Assembly: GCA_013115125.1 (NCBI GenBank)
Contig: JABANN010000390.1
Coordinates: 1-33,206, forward strand
Reading direction: 5' to 3'
Source of the DNA: Perkinsus olseni
Taxonomy: Eukaryota; Perkinsozoa; Perkinsida
DNA length: 33,206 nucleotides
This document shows positions 1 to 9,961 of the stretch, in pieces. The stretch's first letter is position 1. Each line of letters opens with the position of its first letter. The notes beneath the pieces are model-generated. The model was not told the origin of the DNA and did not search any database. It saw only the letters and a program-made list of their open reading frames with translations. The translations under genes and the position numbers were made by a program.

Positions 1-67
1 GCTAATCACTCTTGAATGATAGATTTCATTTGCACTAACTCCTGGTGCTTTGTGTTTCCCATATGAC

Positions 68-151
68 TGACGGCGACTCTTCCCAACAGCAACAGCGCTT
101 GCGAATTTCCGCGAAAGATGAGGTTCCCAGGTTCGAATCCCACAACTGTCA
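68..151 (+). pseudogene. tRNA-like relic
   Basis: The segment opens with TGACGG and closes with CTGTCA, which pair over six positions with one G-T, and carries a T-loop/B-box core GGTTCGAATCC near its 3' end. A short T-run follows immediately (ATTTC). The T-stem pairs at only two positions and I see no clean anticodon arm, so it should not be a working tRNA. It matches the other tRNA-like segments in this window in having A followed by TTT after the acceptor end. Confidence 0.4.
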
Positions 152-1299
152 TTTCTAACGCAAGTAATCTGTCGGCGGCGGTTTCTGGCCAGCAGCAGAT
201 GAGTTGCTCGAGTACATAGTGATTCGTATTTTTTGTGAGATCCTAAAGACGCGAGCCTTCGAATGGCGCGCTATTCGTTAAACGAATTTCGTTTTCAAAT
301 CTATTCTGAAATCCAGGAACTGAATGATTCGGACAAGGCGGGACAAGTGCATATGCATCATGCGTAACGCATGCACAAAGTTATCGTGAAAAGGGCCTCT
401 GTCGCCTTTCTGTTAGAATGCAAGGCTTGCCTGGCAAGGTTCGCCACCTGCGAATCGCCAGCTATAAGTAACAACGAAGGTTACTGCGTCAAAGCTTTAC
501 GATCAAACTAATTCTAGTGATTGAGTGGCGACATAATGTCGCCGACATTTGGATCATCTCTTAGTGTCGTAGATTCTACGAGAGGTTTTCGATGCGCGCC
601 TTTACCGAGAAAGGCTTCCCCGACCTTCGGTAAAAGTTTTACCTTAAAACCTTCGGGCCTTCTGCTGCTAGCAAATGGTGCCTCCGCCGGAGAGTTTCCT
701 ATCGTGGAGTTTCTCTCCCGCCGGCGGACTATCGCTCGAGGACGCCGTCGAGTTTCAGTGCCGGTGGACTGTCCGGTGTCAGACTAGCATTGCCAGTGAC
801 CTGGTCGGGGCCTCAACGTTAACGTGGTCAACGCATACGTGGCCGCAACCATTGAGTCAACACAGCTCTCCACTATCTCAAAGGTACGAACCGATAACTG
901 CGCATCGCAGTCTCACCGGGCACTCTCAACCTTCAACAACACAATCACTAACCAACTCTGCAGTGGGCAATTAATTTCCATAGTGCGATGCTAATGCCAT
1001 AAAAGGCCCAGAAGGGGCACGCTTACTGGCAAATGTACTTCCGCCGGCGCATTATCACTCGCAGTCACAAACTGCGGAGACCAGGTCAAACTTGGACCGT
1101 CCAAGTCTTGCGGAAAGACTTGAACTCCGCACACATCTCCAAACATAACCCGACTTCCCAAGGCAAAACCAGAGGGCACACCAACTCTTGCTCGAATACG
1201 ACGCCTTCGAGAGCGATGTGACGAGCGATAGAATGATATTCATTAGAATATTATCAACATCCTGAGGAAAGAGATCAATCGACTCGAGTTTAGACTAAA

Positions 1300-2350
1300 C
1301 TGTGTAGTCACTCGATCGAACAGTGTCTAAGGGTCATAGTATGACCCTCTGAGTACGGCGGCAGTACTCGCAGTTGATCTCGCCTTCTTCGACACCACGT
1401 CCAGCACTGGTGGACCACCAGTGCACAAGTAGGCCGGAGCCAATACCACTGGCGAACCTCCTCATAGCATTTCGCCTCGGAGGCGACTCTTGCCTCTTGA
1501 CTCAACGCCTGGGAGTCCCAGAAGTTCACGGTCTTATATATCTTTGCCATTGGCAAATTGCCAATCGGTTGTCCCTTCCCGGAGGGAGATTTGGTGTGAA
1601 TACCACTCGTGAGTTGCCCGACAGCGAAGGACCATGGACCAACTGTTTCTCAATAACCAGAGCATACTCGGTACGTGGCACGTACTACGTGCCCGCGCCG
1701 AGGTGATACCCCGGCCCGGGGTCCTCTGGTGAATTTCGTTCGCTCCGTATTAGTAGCCGTCACGGTCAAAGAGGAGGTGGCGTTGCCGCTGGCGGCTCCA
1801 GGCCCCGTCGGCCGAATGATGCTCTTCTAAGCCTTAGAGACTCTCATTAGGAGAGTCTCCTTCGCCAGCGGGATCCTCCATCATCAACACGTCTCTCAGA
1901 TCACCATAAAGTTCGAATAAACTCGTCTCAAATAATCCCCGATTTCTGGCTCGGCCGCACCCCCCCCATCGTCGATGGGCCATCGACGGTCGACGATCGA
2001 TCCTCCAAGTCGGAGGGTCCAGCCATTTCGTGATCACCCCTGAGGTTGTAGGCTTCATTCGCCACTCCACCGCTGGACATTTTCAGCCTCATAACTGCGT
2101 GCACTGCCCTCGCACGTTCAGCCGGGCTAAGCTTGCCCGCCACTCGCACATGCCTCAATGCGTCTCTCGTCAGCTGGCTGCCACGCAAAAGGGCAGCTAG
2201 AAGGAACCACTGGTTCGAATCAGCTACCAGTTACACATTTCCAGTTTGCAAAAGCCTCTATACGGTTCTGCTCATACAGTCTAAGGCTCTGAATCCCGAT
2301 CTCGAACTATGCTGTAGGCTACAGCCTGTAGGTTACCTACAACCGTTACC
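1300..2350. repeat. Array of short perfect palindromes
   Basis: Successive, unrelated short palindromes follow one another with little spacer: 1404-1424 (10+1+10), 1837-1859 (9+5+9), 1970-1988 (9+1+9), 2312-2324 (6+1+6) and 2327-2341 (7+1+7). Arms pair perfectly. The arm sequences differ, so this is repeated structure rather than one repeated sequence. Confidence 0.75.
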
Positions 2351-2483
2351 GTACCGAACTGAACTCGAAAGAGGGTAATCGAGCGGGAAAACAGAACATG
2401 CTAGCGAGCCAACGCCACCACCATGCGCTTACAATTGTGAGGGAACACGATTAGATGACATAGAACACAAAACTAGCTTACCT

Positions 2484-3467
2484 TCACAGAAGTGCCAACT
2501 TAACCAGTTCATAGTTATCTCGGCTCCCCATAGCCACAGTAACACCCCAGTCACTGGTCACGGCCATAAATCTGATGTGGCACCCCAAAAAAGAATCACT
2601 CGTACACAGGATTGAACTCGAGTAGAGGTCGACGAGGCAGACGGACCACGGTGGTGCTCCACGCAATCGCTGATCAGCAGCAGAAACTGCACAGGCGAGC
2701 CCATCCGTGTTCGGAACGAACTTGCAGCTCCACGCATTGGCCAGAGTAGTGACAATGACTTCACCACAGGACCGCCTGTAGTGGATCTCATGAGGGCGGC
2801 TGCCAGTGCCGTGCACTATGTAAAGAAACTGACTCCGCTCATCAGAGTCAGATCCGCCCGTCGCGTCGAATGATCGAACACCCCCTTCAACATCGAAGAG
2901 ACATCGCCATTCCTTCTGGTCCAAAAGGTAGGTGTAAATCCGACACCTCTCCAGAGTTAGCAAAAATAATCTCGAATTCGACACACAAACATCTCTAGGG
3001 TAGTCGTCATCTTGGAAGAAGGGCAGACCGATGGTCGAGAGTCGCTTGCCGTCCTCAAGGCGTCTACGCAGGATACCCCAGCCAGCGAGGTTGATGCAGT
3101 ATAGCACGTCGCCGTCGCTGCAGGCGCCACCGGCTTTGCGAATTCGTGATGACTCAGGAATTAGCTCTTGGACTTCTCCGTCCTGGTTGAATTCCATCAC
3201 GCGTCTATTCGCGTCATCACCGCTACGCTCCACGAACACGGTAGAACTCTGACGGCAAGGGGCAAGGGAGGTTATTGAGCCCTTCCTGGTGTAGCAACTC
3301 TGCAGGGAGACCCTCGCCGGAGTCAAGCGACGAATAAACTGCCAAATAGTCCAGTATAGATCAGGACCGCCCTTGTCGCTGGATCTGGACAGCAGATTCA
3401 ACTGGGCGAAGAAGACGAATCGACGAGTAGACACTGCGGCGCTCTGCTCTCGGGCGGTGGTGGTCAT
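2484..3467 (-). CDS. Intronless propeller-like hypothetical protein, 327 aa
   Basis: A single uninterrupted frame runs from an ATG at 3467 to a stop at 2484. I do not recognise a named family. After a basic N-terminus the chain alternates short hydrophobic strands with polar turns (for example DVLYCINLAGWGILRRRL, then RLFLLTLERCRIYTYLL, then SVCLVDLYSSSILC), the pattern expected of a beta-propeller of NHL or WD type, though no canonical WD or NHL motif is visible. No signal peptide or membrane helix is seen. It stands alone: long hairpin-rich spacers flank it, and lack of introns sets it apart from nearly every other gene here. Coding status rests on length and composition; function is unknown. 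Confidence 0.75.
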   Translation of the reverse strand: MTTTAREQSAAVSTRRFVFFAQLNLLSRSSDKGGPDLYWTIWQFIRRLTPARVSLQSCYTRKGSITSLAPCRQSSTVFVERSGDDANRRVMEFNQDGEVQELIPESSRIRKAGGACSDGDVLYCINLAGWGILRRRLEDGKRLSTIGLPFFQDDDYPRDVCVSNSRLFLLTLERCRIYTYLLDQKEWRCLFDVEGGVRSFDATGGSDSDERSQFLYIVHGTGSRPHEIHYRRSCGEVIVTTLANAWSCKFVPNTDGLACAVSAADQRLRGAPPWSVCLVDLYSSSILCTSDSFLGCHIRFMAVTSDWGVTVAMGSRDNYELVKLALL

Positions 3468-4819
3468 CTATGATTTGTGATAACGGAGGACCTCGTCGAT
3501 AACTGAAGGATAGTTACTGCATCTTTCTAGCACTCTGCGAAAGTACCGCAACAGAACAAGCACTTGCCATTTTTACTCGGACAAACATTAGGACACAATC
3601 GCATGGAAAATCTAACCAGGCTTATCCAGAGTCAACCACGGTGTACTGCCGTTTCGGGCATCGCTTCCCTCTCCAGTCCCATCTCTCTTCATCCCGCGAG
3701 CCTGCAATTTACTAACACCAGCCCTCAAATGCGTTATTGAGAAGCGTCCAAGTAACGTGTTATTGAGCAGGCATTCGGACTGAGGCGTCCAATTAGGGGT
3801 GGCAGCTCCAGGCTGACCGTGATAAAAATCGATGCTGATGCAAGCAAAGAATATTCAAACTTTGAACTTCAAATCTCAAAGGCAGTAGTGGAAGCACAAG
3901 CTGACGTAGATGCAGACGAAGAATGTTCAAGTGAGTACTCGAACGAAGCATTCGGTGGTTGGGCATGCCCAGTACAGACATTTCACAGGGGGCGAAGCCG
4001 CGTGCAAATGCTGCACGCATGCGCATAGTGTGCAGAACGCACAACAACGAGTTGCGGTGTAACGTCTCAATGTGGCGTGGTAGTAGTAACGAGAAGCTGA
4101 ACCGAATGCAACGCACTCGGCAATCACCGTCTGGGTACGGCCCGATTGAAAATTGCCACAAGTTATGCATGACACCGGTCGTCAGTGGGGCGAGCGAGAT
4201 TCAAAGTTCGAATAAATGCGGCGCATTTATCTATCTCCTTTGAAAATACGATCTGATTCGTCCCGACGTGCACGAAGGCTTTGAGCTCCTGGGGACCTAT
4301 AAATCGTCCGGGGCATAGTCGACGGGTAGCACCCATCAACGTGTAACCCGGAAGGGACTCGCAGAGGTCTATTGCTGCACCAATAGTGCAACATTTTAGA
4401 ATCGTGACCTCCCATGTTTTCCCATTATCCCCAGAACACTGTTAGCATTCGCTCAACCACTACGCAGTAGAAGGCACCGAGAAGAGCGTTGGCCTTGTGA
4501 CTATTCACAATGTACCCGCTGCGACTGGATCTCTGAGGAGTTCCATGCATACTCGTTCACGATCGTCACAGCGTAGCCGAATGCTCAGAGTCGTGCAGTT
4601 CATCCGGATGAAGCCCCTCGTTGCCATTCAAGCCTCTCACCACTGGTGGCCATGAGAGTATTCACGGTTGAAGCTGGCACGTAGCAAATTCCTAGTTCCC
4701 TCAATAACGTGCGATAATTGGTGTGCTTCAGCAGACCGCTAGCGACTGCGCTCGAATGGAACCTGTTGGGCTCGGTCGAAGATGCTCAGCTCTTCTACAG
4801 TTCTCCGTTTCCGCTTTCG
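3468..4819. other. Intergenic, no gene recognised
   Basis: Open frames here (for example plus 3819-4028 and minus 3793-4170) overlap each other and inverted repeats, and none can be joined into a convincing protein. It contains the palindrome 4212-4230 (9-bp arms, 1-nt loop) and an imperfect direct repeat around 3832-3860 and 3909-3930 built on AAGAATRTTCAA. The 4820 gene presumably has its promoter at the right end. Confidence 0.55.
4212..4230. repeat. Perfect 19-nt palindrome
   Basis: Arms ATAAATGCG and CGCATTTAT flank a single G. It belongs to the wider set of short perfect hairpins in non-coding DNA of this window. Confidence 0.8.
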
Positions 4820-5226
4820 ATGCTGAGGACCTCCATCAGGCGGCTTGCGAGACGCAGCACACTCGTCGATGAGCTCGGTATTTTAGCGACCCTGCCCGGT
4901 TGGAGCCGGGGACTAGTGCCTTCATCAGGTGCCAAGCGTCGGGATCCCTATGCCACGGATGGGTTCAAGCCCCTGGATGACAACTACGTCTGGGCCTACA
5001 CGAGGAACATTCTAGATGGCACTGTGTACACCAAGCACAGTGATGGGGTAAGGGGGTGTGAGGGCAGGCTCGCTGGCAGTAGTGCTATAACCATCAACAG
5101 GGTGCCGCCAGAGGGACGTCCTTCTCCACGCTAGGGCTGACCCCAACTCAGGGCAGAGAGGGAGGCTTTGGACTCGGCAGCAACCCCAAGACATTTACTG
5201 TGATCGATGTAAGGCGCCGCTGCTGA
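4820..5226 (+). CDS. Small predicted mitochondrial protein, 2 exons, 117 aa
   Basis: Exon 1 is 4820-5047 and exon 2 is 5101-5226, separated by a 53-nt intron (GTAAGG ... CAACAG, phase 0). The ATG at 4820 was chosen because it opens an arginine- and serine-rich, acid-free N-terminus (MLRTSIRRLARRS), typical of a mitochondrial presequence. The remainder is soluble and rich in Gly, Asp and aromatic residues (DDNYVWAYTRNILDGTVYTK; later GREGGFGLGSNPKTFTVIDV). I do not recognise the family; a lineage-specific subunit of a respiratory, ATP synthase or mitoribosomal complex is possible by size and targeting only. It lies upstream of, and co-oriented with, another predicted mitochondrial gene. Confidence 0.65.
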
Positions 5227-5553
5227 TCGCTATCGGACTGTGTGGCCCGATACCTATGTTCTCTTCTTGTTGTATTCTCTATCTCTCCGAATCATGTCTG
5301 GGATCAGTGAGAGTTCTAGTAGTTCCATCCTCTCCCACACGATGCCCTTCAGTCCGTTCCCTCATCGCAAGCCTCTAGCAGAGCGCCTCCCCCTCCCCCA
5401 CCTTCCGCCCGGCCGCCGCCTCCGCCCCCGAGAGCCGCCCAGTGATCGCGCATGAGATGTCTTTGTTTCCGTGCAGTTTCAATACAATTCATTCTCCCTG
5501 CCGGTTGCGTGCTAGTACAGTGGGTTCCTCTATCACCAGTACTACTGTGACCA
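5227..5553. other. Intergenic spacer between two plus-strand genes
   Basis: No exon found. The part around 5380-5440 is extremely rich in C with CCG and CCC runs, which may mark the promoter of the 5554 gene; this is inference only. Confidence 0.5.
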
Positions 5554-7258
5554 ATGACCATCGTTTCTGGTCGGTTGGTCGGCACCCGATCTTCATACAC
5601 TTTTCTCCGTTCTCTCACGACGGCTCGGCAACATCTACTACGGAAACCCATGTCGAGGCAGGCCGAGGTCAGCCAGCAAATAGCGAAATGCCGTAGTCTT
5701 GAGGAGGTGAGCTGTCGCCTTTCCTGACGGTACATGATCATGAGTGCATCAGGTGGAGGGCTTCCTTCGGCGCTCCGACATGCCACTGGAATCCTTCGAC
5801 CTCATCACAACATGCACGGCCCTTCACCGGCTAGCCCGCTACTCTTCGACGTCCCCACACCTCCTCCAGAGGACTGTTGACCGCATGACCGACCTCCTCA
5901 CCGAACGGGCGTCCTCCGTTCCCCCTCGAGTGATCTCCAATGGCTTGTGGAGTTCAGCTCGGCTGTGGTGTCACACCGACTGTCACCACCTCGTCCGAGC
6001 CCTCGTCACAGTCATCAGTTCCCTACCTTCCTTAGAAGCCTTCGAGCCCCTGCACATCGCCAACTGCCTCTGGGCCTGCGGGTCGCTTCATGAGAATCTT
6101 TCCGACGCCCCGACGAAGCAGGCCGTGCTGGCTGCAGCCTCGCATCTGGTCAAGTGTCTGCTAAGCCGAAGGCCTTCCGCTGGCTTCACGGAGCAGAACA
6201 TTTCTAACATTATCTGGGGTCTTGGGGTGATGGAGATCCTCCAACCCTCTGGCCTCCTGCTGCACCTCTCTACTCTAGCGGAGGCCCATCTCAACCATCA
6301 CGCCGCTGCCACCCAGTCACAAGCGAACGCCGTCTGGGGTTTGGCCAAGCTGCTGCAGGCGGTCGAGGACCGAGGGGCCCTCAGCGACATCGAGAAGCAG
6401 CAAGTGAGGAGAGTGATTCAGAATGTATCTTTCAGAAGTGTAACGAGATGGTCATCGTCACAGGGGGTCTCAGCTCGCCCTGAAGAGCTCGGCATGGTCG
6501 TGTGGGCCCTGGCGGTGGCCCTCAGCGGTGTGACGGACGCCAGCCGAGAGACGCTTACTCAACTCTCATCAGTGTTACGGTCCAACGCGGCGTCAATAGC
6601 CGCTCTGCGAGGCAGCGATCGTCTCGTGTCGAATATTTTATGGTCATTCGGCACCCTGCGGTACTGGGATGATAACCTCCAGCACTTCCTTCACACCGTC
6701 ACGCCAGTGCTGAGCAGCCCCGCTGAGCAGTCCTCTGCCAGGAACGCCTGTGCCAGTGTATGGGCCCTGGCCGTGCTGGACCTCCCCTTCCCCTCTGGCC
6801 TCCTCGAGGCTGCTGTCGACCGGTGCCTCGCTGGCAATCCCGAGCCTCGGGCTATCACAGCGCTTCTCATCGGTGTCGCGGCCAGCGTCAAACGACCGAT
6901 ATTATCATCACGCAGCATAGAAAGTCTCTGTCGAGTCGCCGAAAGTGTGATCGACGCAGAGCACTTGCCCCCCACCCTCGCCGCACAGCTATTCACAGTC
7001 CAGCTGTGGGGTCACTGTTGCCTCCCTCGACCGTTGTACTGGTCCGAATGTCTCCTGCAGAAGACAGTTGAGTGCGGCGTGAAGGGCCTCCCTTCCGATA
7101 CTCGTATTGTTAGCGGCATGCAAAGCGCAGTGAGAGAAGCCCTGGAGAGGGCCTCACCCCTGTCGAGAGTTCTGGTCGAGCCGACAGCCGTGCGGGCCGG
7201 TTGGGATGTGGACTTTGGCGTCGGTGGTGAATTAGGTGCTGATTGGATGATTACCTAG
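5554..7258 (+). CDS. Mitochondrial helical-repeat (HPR/RAP-type) protein, 552 aa
   Basis: Exon 1 is 5554-5706, exon 2 is 5753-7258, with a 46-nt intron (GTGAGC ... CATCAG, phase 0). The start was set at 5554 because it gives an arginine-rich presequence without acidic residues (MTIVSGRLVGTRSS). The body is a chain of helical repeats each carrying a W motif: NGLWSSARLW, NCLWACGSL, NIIWGLGVM, NAVWGLAKLL, MVVWALAVAL, NILWSFGTL and SVWALAVLDL. This pattern is known from the heptatricopeptide/octotricopeptide proteins of apicomplexans, Perkinsus and dinoflagellates, which act in mitochondrial (or plastid) RNA metabolism and rRNA fragment handling. I cannot see a C-terminal RAP domain. The RNA target is unknown. 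Confidence 0.85.
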
Positions 7259-7839
7259 TGTTTCTGATATCGTTACATCGATTGTGTTGATGGTAGTCCG
7301 AGGCTGGGAGGTGAACGAAGAAGTCAACATCCTCATCTTGATAGATTATTTCATGCGTTAATGAGTGCTGGTTAATGTATATAATAATACAGGAAGGGAC
7401 TGTATGGTTGAAACGTCACCACAAGACGAGGAATACCGTTGAAAACTCGTGTTCGATGGTTTCTGCAGGGGGGGAGCACCCATCGAATATTGAAAGATCA
7501 AATATTAGGTGACCTCATTGCGAGATGGTATGGTACTTCCCTCCCGCCCCTTGTGGCAGCAGAGTTCAAGCTAGTTGGATAACGCGGGACAGAGCTGATC
7601 GTTAGCTTGCTGGCTCATCGGCGTCGAGTCTTCACCAAGCCGGGGACGGCGTCGGACTTGAAACTCACACACACTCGGCTATGATGGGCCTCCCCGTCCC
7701 ATCGAACTGTTTACTCAAGCACATCATCATCAGTAGAAACAACTACATGCATTGGCACCCTGTCCGAGGATCGCCGCGAGACCGCGTGATCATCATGTCC
7801 CTGACAAGAACATCCTCAAGTCTACTTTCTAGGAATGTG
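7259..7839. other. Spacer between convergent genes
   Basis: This lies between the 3' ends of the plus-strand helical-repeat gene and the minus-strand coiled-coil gene. No exon is apparent. It includes one copy (7645-7674) of a repeat that recurs at 12569-12597. Confidence 0.6.
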
Positions 7840-8921
7840 TTACTCGTCAGCGCCGAGAGGCCGGTTGTCCTGGGCTGGTTCCATGTATTCTGGCCGGAGC
7901 TCGGCGGTCGGCTCAACGTGTGGCTCTTCCACAGGAGCTTCTGCAGGCTCACTAGCCTTCGTCTGGGGCTCGGCAGCGGGTCCAGTCCCGTCAGATGGCG
8001 CTGGTGGTGGTGGAGGGTAAGGCCACTGGGGGTAGGGAGGGACCCCGTAGGGTATCATGAAGGGGACCATCGGTGGATACCCGACCACTGGTTGGGGTGG
8101 CTGTCGAGAACTCCTCCCTCGAGACCTTCTATGATGCGAATATGATGACCCGTCCGTGTCCGACTCGGACGACTCGACACGACGTCGCCTGCGAGCCATC
8201 ACCATCTTCGGAGTATCCGAGGCCAGCCCTGACCTGCCATGCTTCCTCCCGGGCCTCTTAGACACAGTCTGGCAGCCCGCCTCGGTAACCGCTTTCCTTC
8301 CAGTGTTGTCGGACAACTGCTGCTTCTGCCTCTGAGTCGGTCGTTCGGGGTCCTGATCAACAAGGGCATTCCATTTTTGATAGAAAACGTGTAAAATAAC
8401 CCTCGCCGCTGTAGGCGTCTCCTCGGCAGTCGACACCACAGCAGCCTTCCTCGCCAATCGCTTCTTACGAAATGACGAGAAGCTCTCCATCGTCTCATGA
8501 ACTGCCTGCCTAAGACACGCGAACTGACCGAGGAATCTTTTCTCCTGTTTTGGCCTCAACTCGACCTCCTCTCGAGCTCTCCTCTCTCCCTCCAGAGCAC
8601 GACCCAAATGTAAGATATTCTCCTTCACTTCGTCGAGCTCTCGAGTTCTCTCGCCGATCCTCGCCCGAAGAGCCTCAATACGTTCGCGGTCCTCCGCCGT
8701 GACTTCGAGAGGTCCCTTCGAGGAGGCCACGTCCCGACCACCGGCTGCTCCTATTCTGCTACGCTCATGCTCCAACGCCTACTAAGGGCTATGGGTTGAC
8801 GCCTGATGGCAGTTGTCGTCCTTGCCTGCCTCTCCTCATCAAGTTTTTTCCTCTCTTGTCCGAGCCACGCCGCGAAGGATGCCTGCTTTTCGACGAGCTT
8901 CAGCCGTTCCGACCGAATCAT
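7840..8921 (-). CDS. Coiled-coil then proline-rich protein, 347 aa
   Basis: Exon 1 is 8921-8783 and exon 2 is 8744-7840, joined across a 38-nt intron (GTAGGC ... GAGCAG, phase 1). The ATG at 8921 is the first in the open frame after an upstream stop; an additional 5' exon is possible. Residues about 1-130 are highly charged with heptad-like leucines (a likely coiled coil, for example EDRERIEALRARIGERTREL). A basic linker with serine-rich and RRRRR patches follows, then a proline/tyrosine-rich segment around residues 260-300 and an acidic tail. No catalytic domain is seen. Such layouts occur in scaffold and RNA-binding condensate proteins, but function is not recognisable. A 20-nt stretch of its coding sequence (8668-8687) recurs exactly at 16299-16318. 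Confidence 0.75.
8668..8687. repeat. 20-nt exact repeat, copy 1
   Basis: CGAAGAGCCTCAATACGTTC inside the coiled-coil coding exon; the second exact copy is at 16299-16318, just upstream of the C2/DysF start codon. Confidence 0.85.
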
Positions 8922-9155
8922 CCTAACCCGCTCAGCAACACTGCATCGCTTCCACCTTCGTTGTGCCACGACTCAAAGAAGTTGTATATAATATTCCGCA
9001 ATTCGCTCCTCGTAGTGTTACTCCCTCGACGCGACTTCCGCCACAAAACACAAATACAACCTCTTGGTTTGAAATAAAACTAGTCACTATGAGGAGTAAA
9101 TTACGCCGCTTGACCGGCAATGGCGATCAAACCGCCGAGACCACACTGAAGGATC

Positions 9156-9765
9156 TCATGTATTGGCACTCGTGTATTTCGTCACAGACTTCGTCCCTTC
9201 ACTGACAGCATGCTTCGCCAACTCCCCTGGGAGGACCAGGCGGATTGCCGTCTGAATCTGACCAGACACTACCACACTTTCAGGAACTCACACCCCTACT
9301 TCGCGACTCGATAGGGTCCCTTTGGTCGAGTACTTGCACAACTTCGCGGCTTCAGAGACGATCTGACCAAGGCCAATTAGAAATTAACGACACCCTCTCG
9401 CCTACCCTCTCGAAAGTATCGTTAACGAATGAATTCATGATCATCATGGACTTCTTCGAAATACCCGTATTAGGATGGACCTGGCCAGACTTCACATCAC
9501 CGCAAAGCGCAGCACGAACGATTACCTGCTTCAACACCCGGAAAATGTATGTGTTATAGGTCTCCGCGTGACGCCTTCTTCTCTTCTCTGAACGACAAAG
9601 ACTTCAAAGTCTTTTCACGACAAAACGTGAAAACCTACCGCCAGGCTTGCGGCCTTTCTTCTTAGGCGAGCCAGAACCCTGTGTTTCGGACATGGGCGCA
9701 GCAGCAGGCGGTAGGGTAGGAGGGGAAGCAGCCGGCACAACAGCAGGCTTCTTCTTTGGAGCCAT
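9156..9765 (-). CDS. H2B: Histone H2B, five exons, 142 aa
   Basis: Exons on the minus strand are 9765-9639, 9587-9526, 9480-9406, 9362-9300 and 9257-9156. Introns are 51, 45, 43 and 42 nt, all GT-AG with matching phase. The protein has a lysine/proline-rich tail ([10 protein letters not shown]), a basic patch (EKRRRR), then the histone fold: [52 protein letters not shown] and [35 protein letters not shown] is like apicomplexan H2B/H2B.Z; whether this is core or variant H2B needs comparison. Its role is the H2A-H2B dimer of the nucleosome. Four introns are unusual for a replication-type histone and suggest an ordinary polyadenylated mRNA. The preceding minus-strand gene ends only 196 bases away at 9962. 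Confidence 0.95.
9588..9638 (-). repeat. H2B intron 1 made of two adjacent hairpins
   Basis: After the donor GTAGG, arms TTTTCACG and CGTGAAAA pair around six bases, and directly after them AAGACTT and AAGTCTT pair around two bases; a few bases and TTCAG complete the intron. About 37 of 51 nt are in perfect stem-loops. Confidence 0.85.
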
Positions 9766-9961
9766 ATTGGAAGGCTAGTAATAGTTGGGGTGCTTCAACA
9801 GTCCTTCACAACTTGAGTCAACGAACAAAATAACGAAAATGCGCAGAGACAAAAGCGCGCGCCCAGATGATCGATTTATCACTAATTTACCACAACTTCA
9901 CGACGTTTGATACAGTAGAATGGTGCAGAAAATGAAATAAAAAATGATGGCAGAAAAGTAA

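Larger units (their letters stand above)
1..2483. other. Gene-poor left end with many short hairpins
   Basis: I find no convincing exon on either strand. The open frames here lack protein-like composition and overlap dense inverted repeats. Perfect or near-perfect hairpins include 273-287 (7-bp arms), 426-438 (6-bp arms), 440-454 (5-bp arms), 1404-1424 (10-bp arms, 1-nt loop), 1837-1859 (9-bp arms), 1970-1988 (9-bp arms), 2312-2324 and 2327-2341. A tRNA-like relic is listed separately at 68-151. A gene reading in from the left edge cannot be excluded. Confidence 0.6.

Noticed and set aside
2205-2230. B-box-like GGTTCGAATC
   Set aside because: It sits in a small CTGGT/ACCAG hairpin with no other tRNA element around it.
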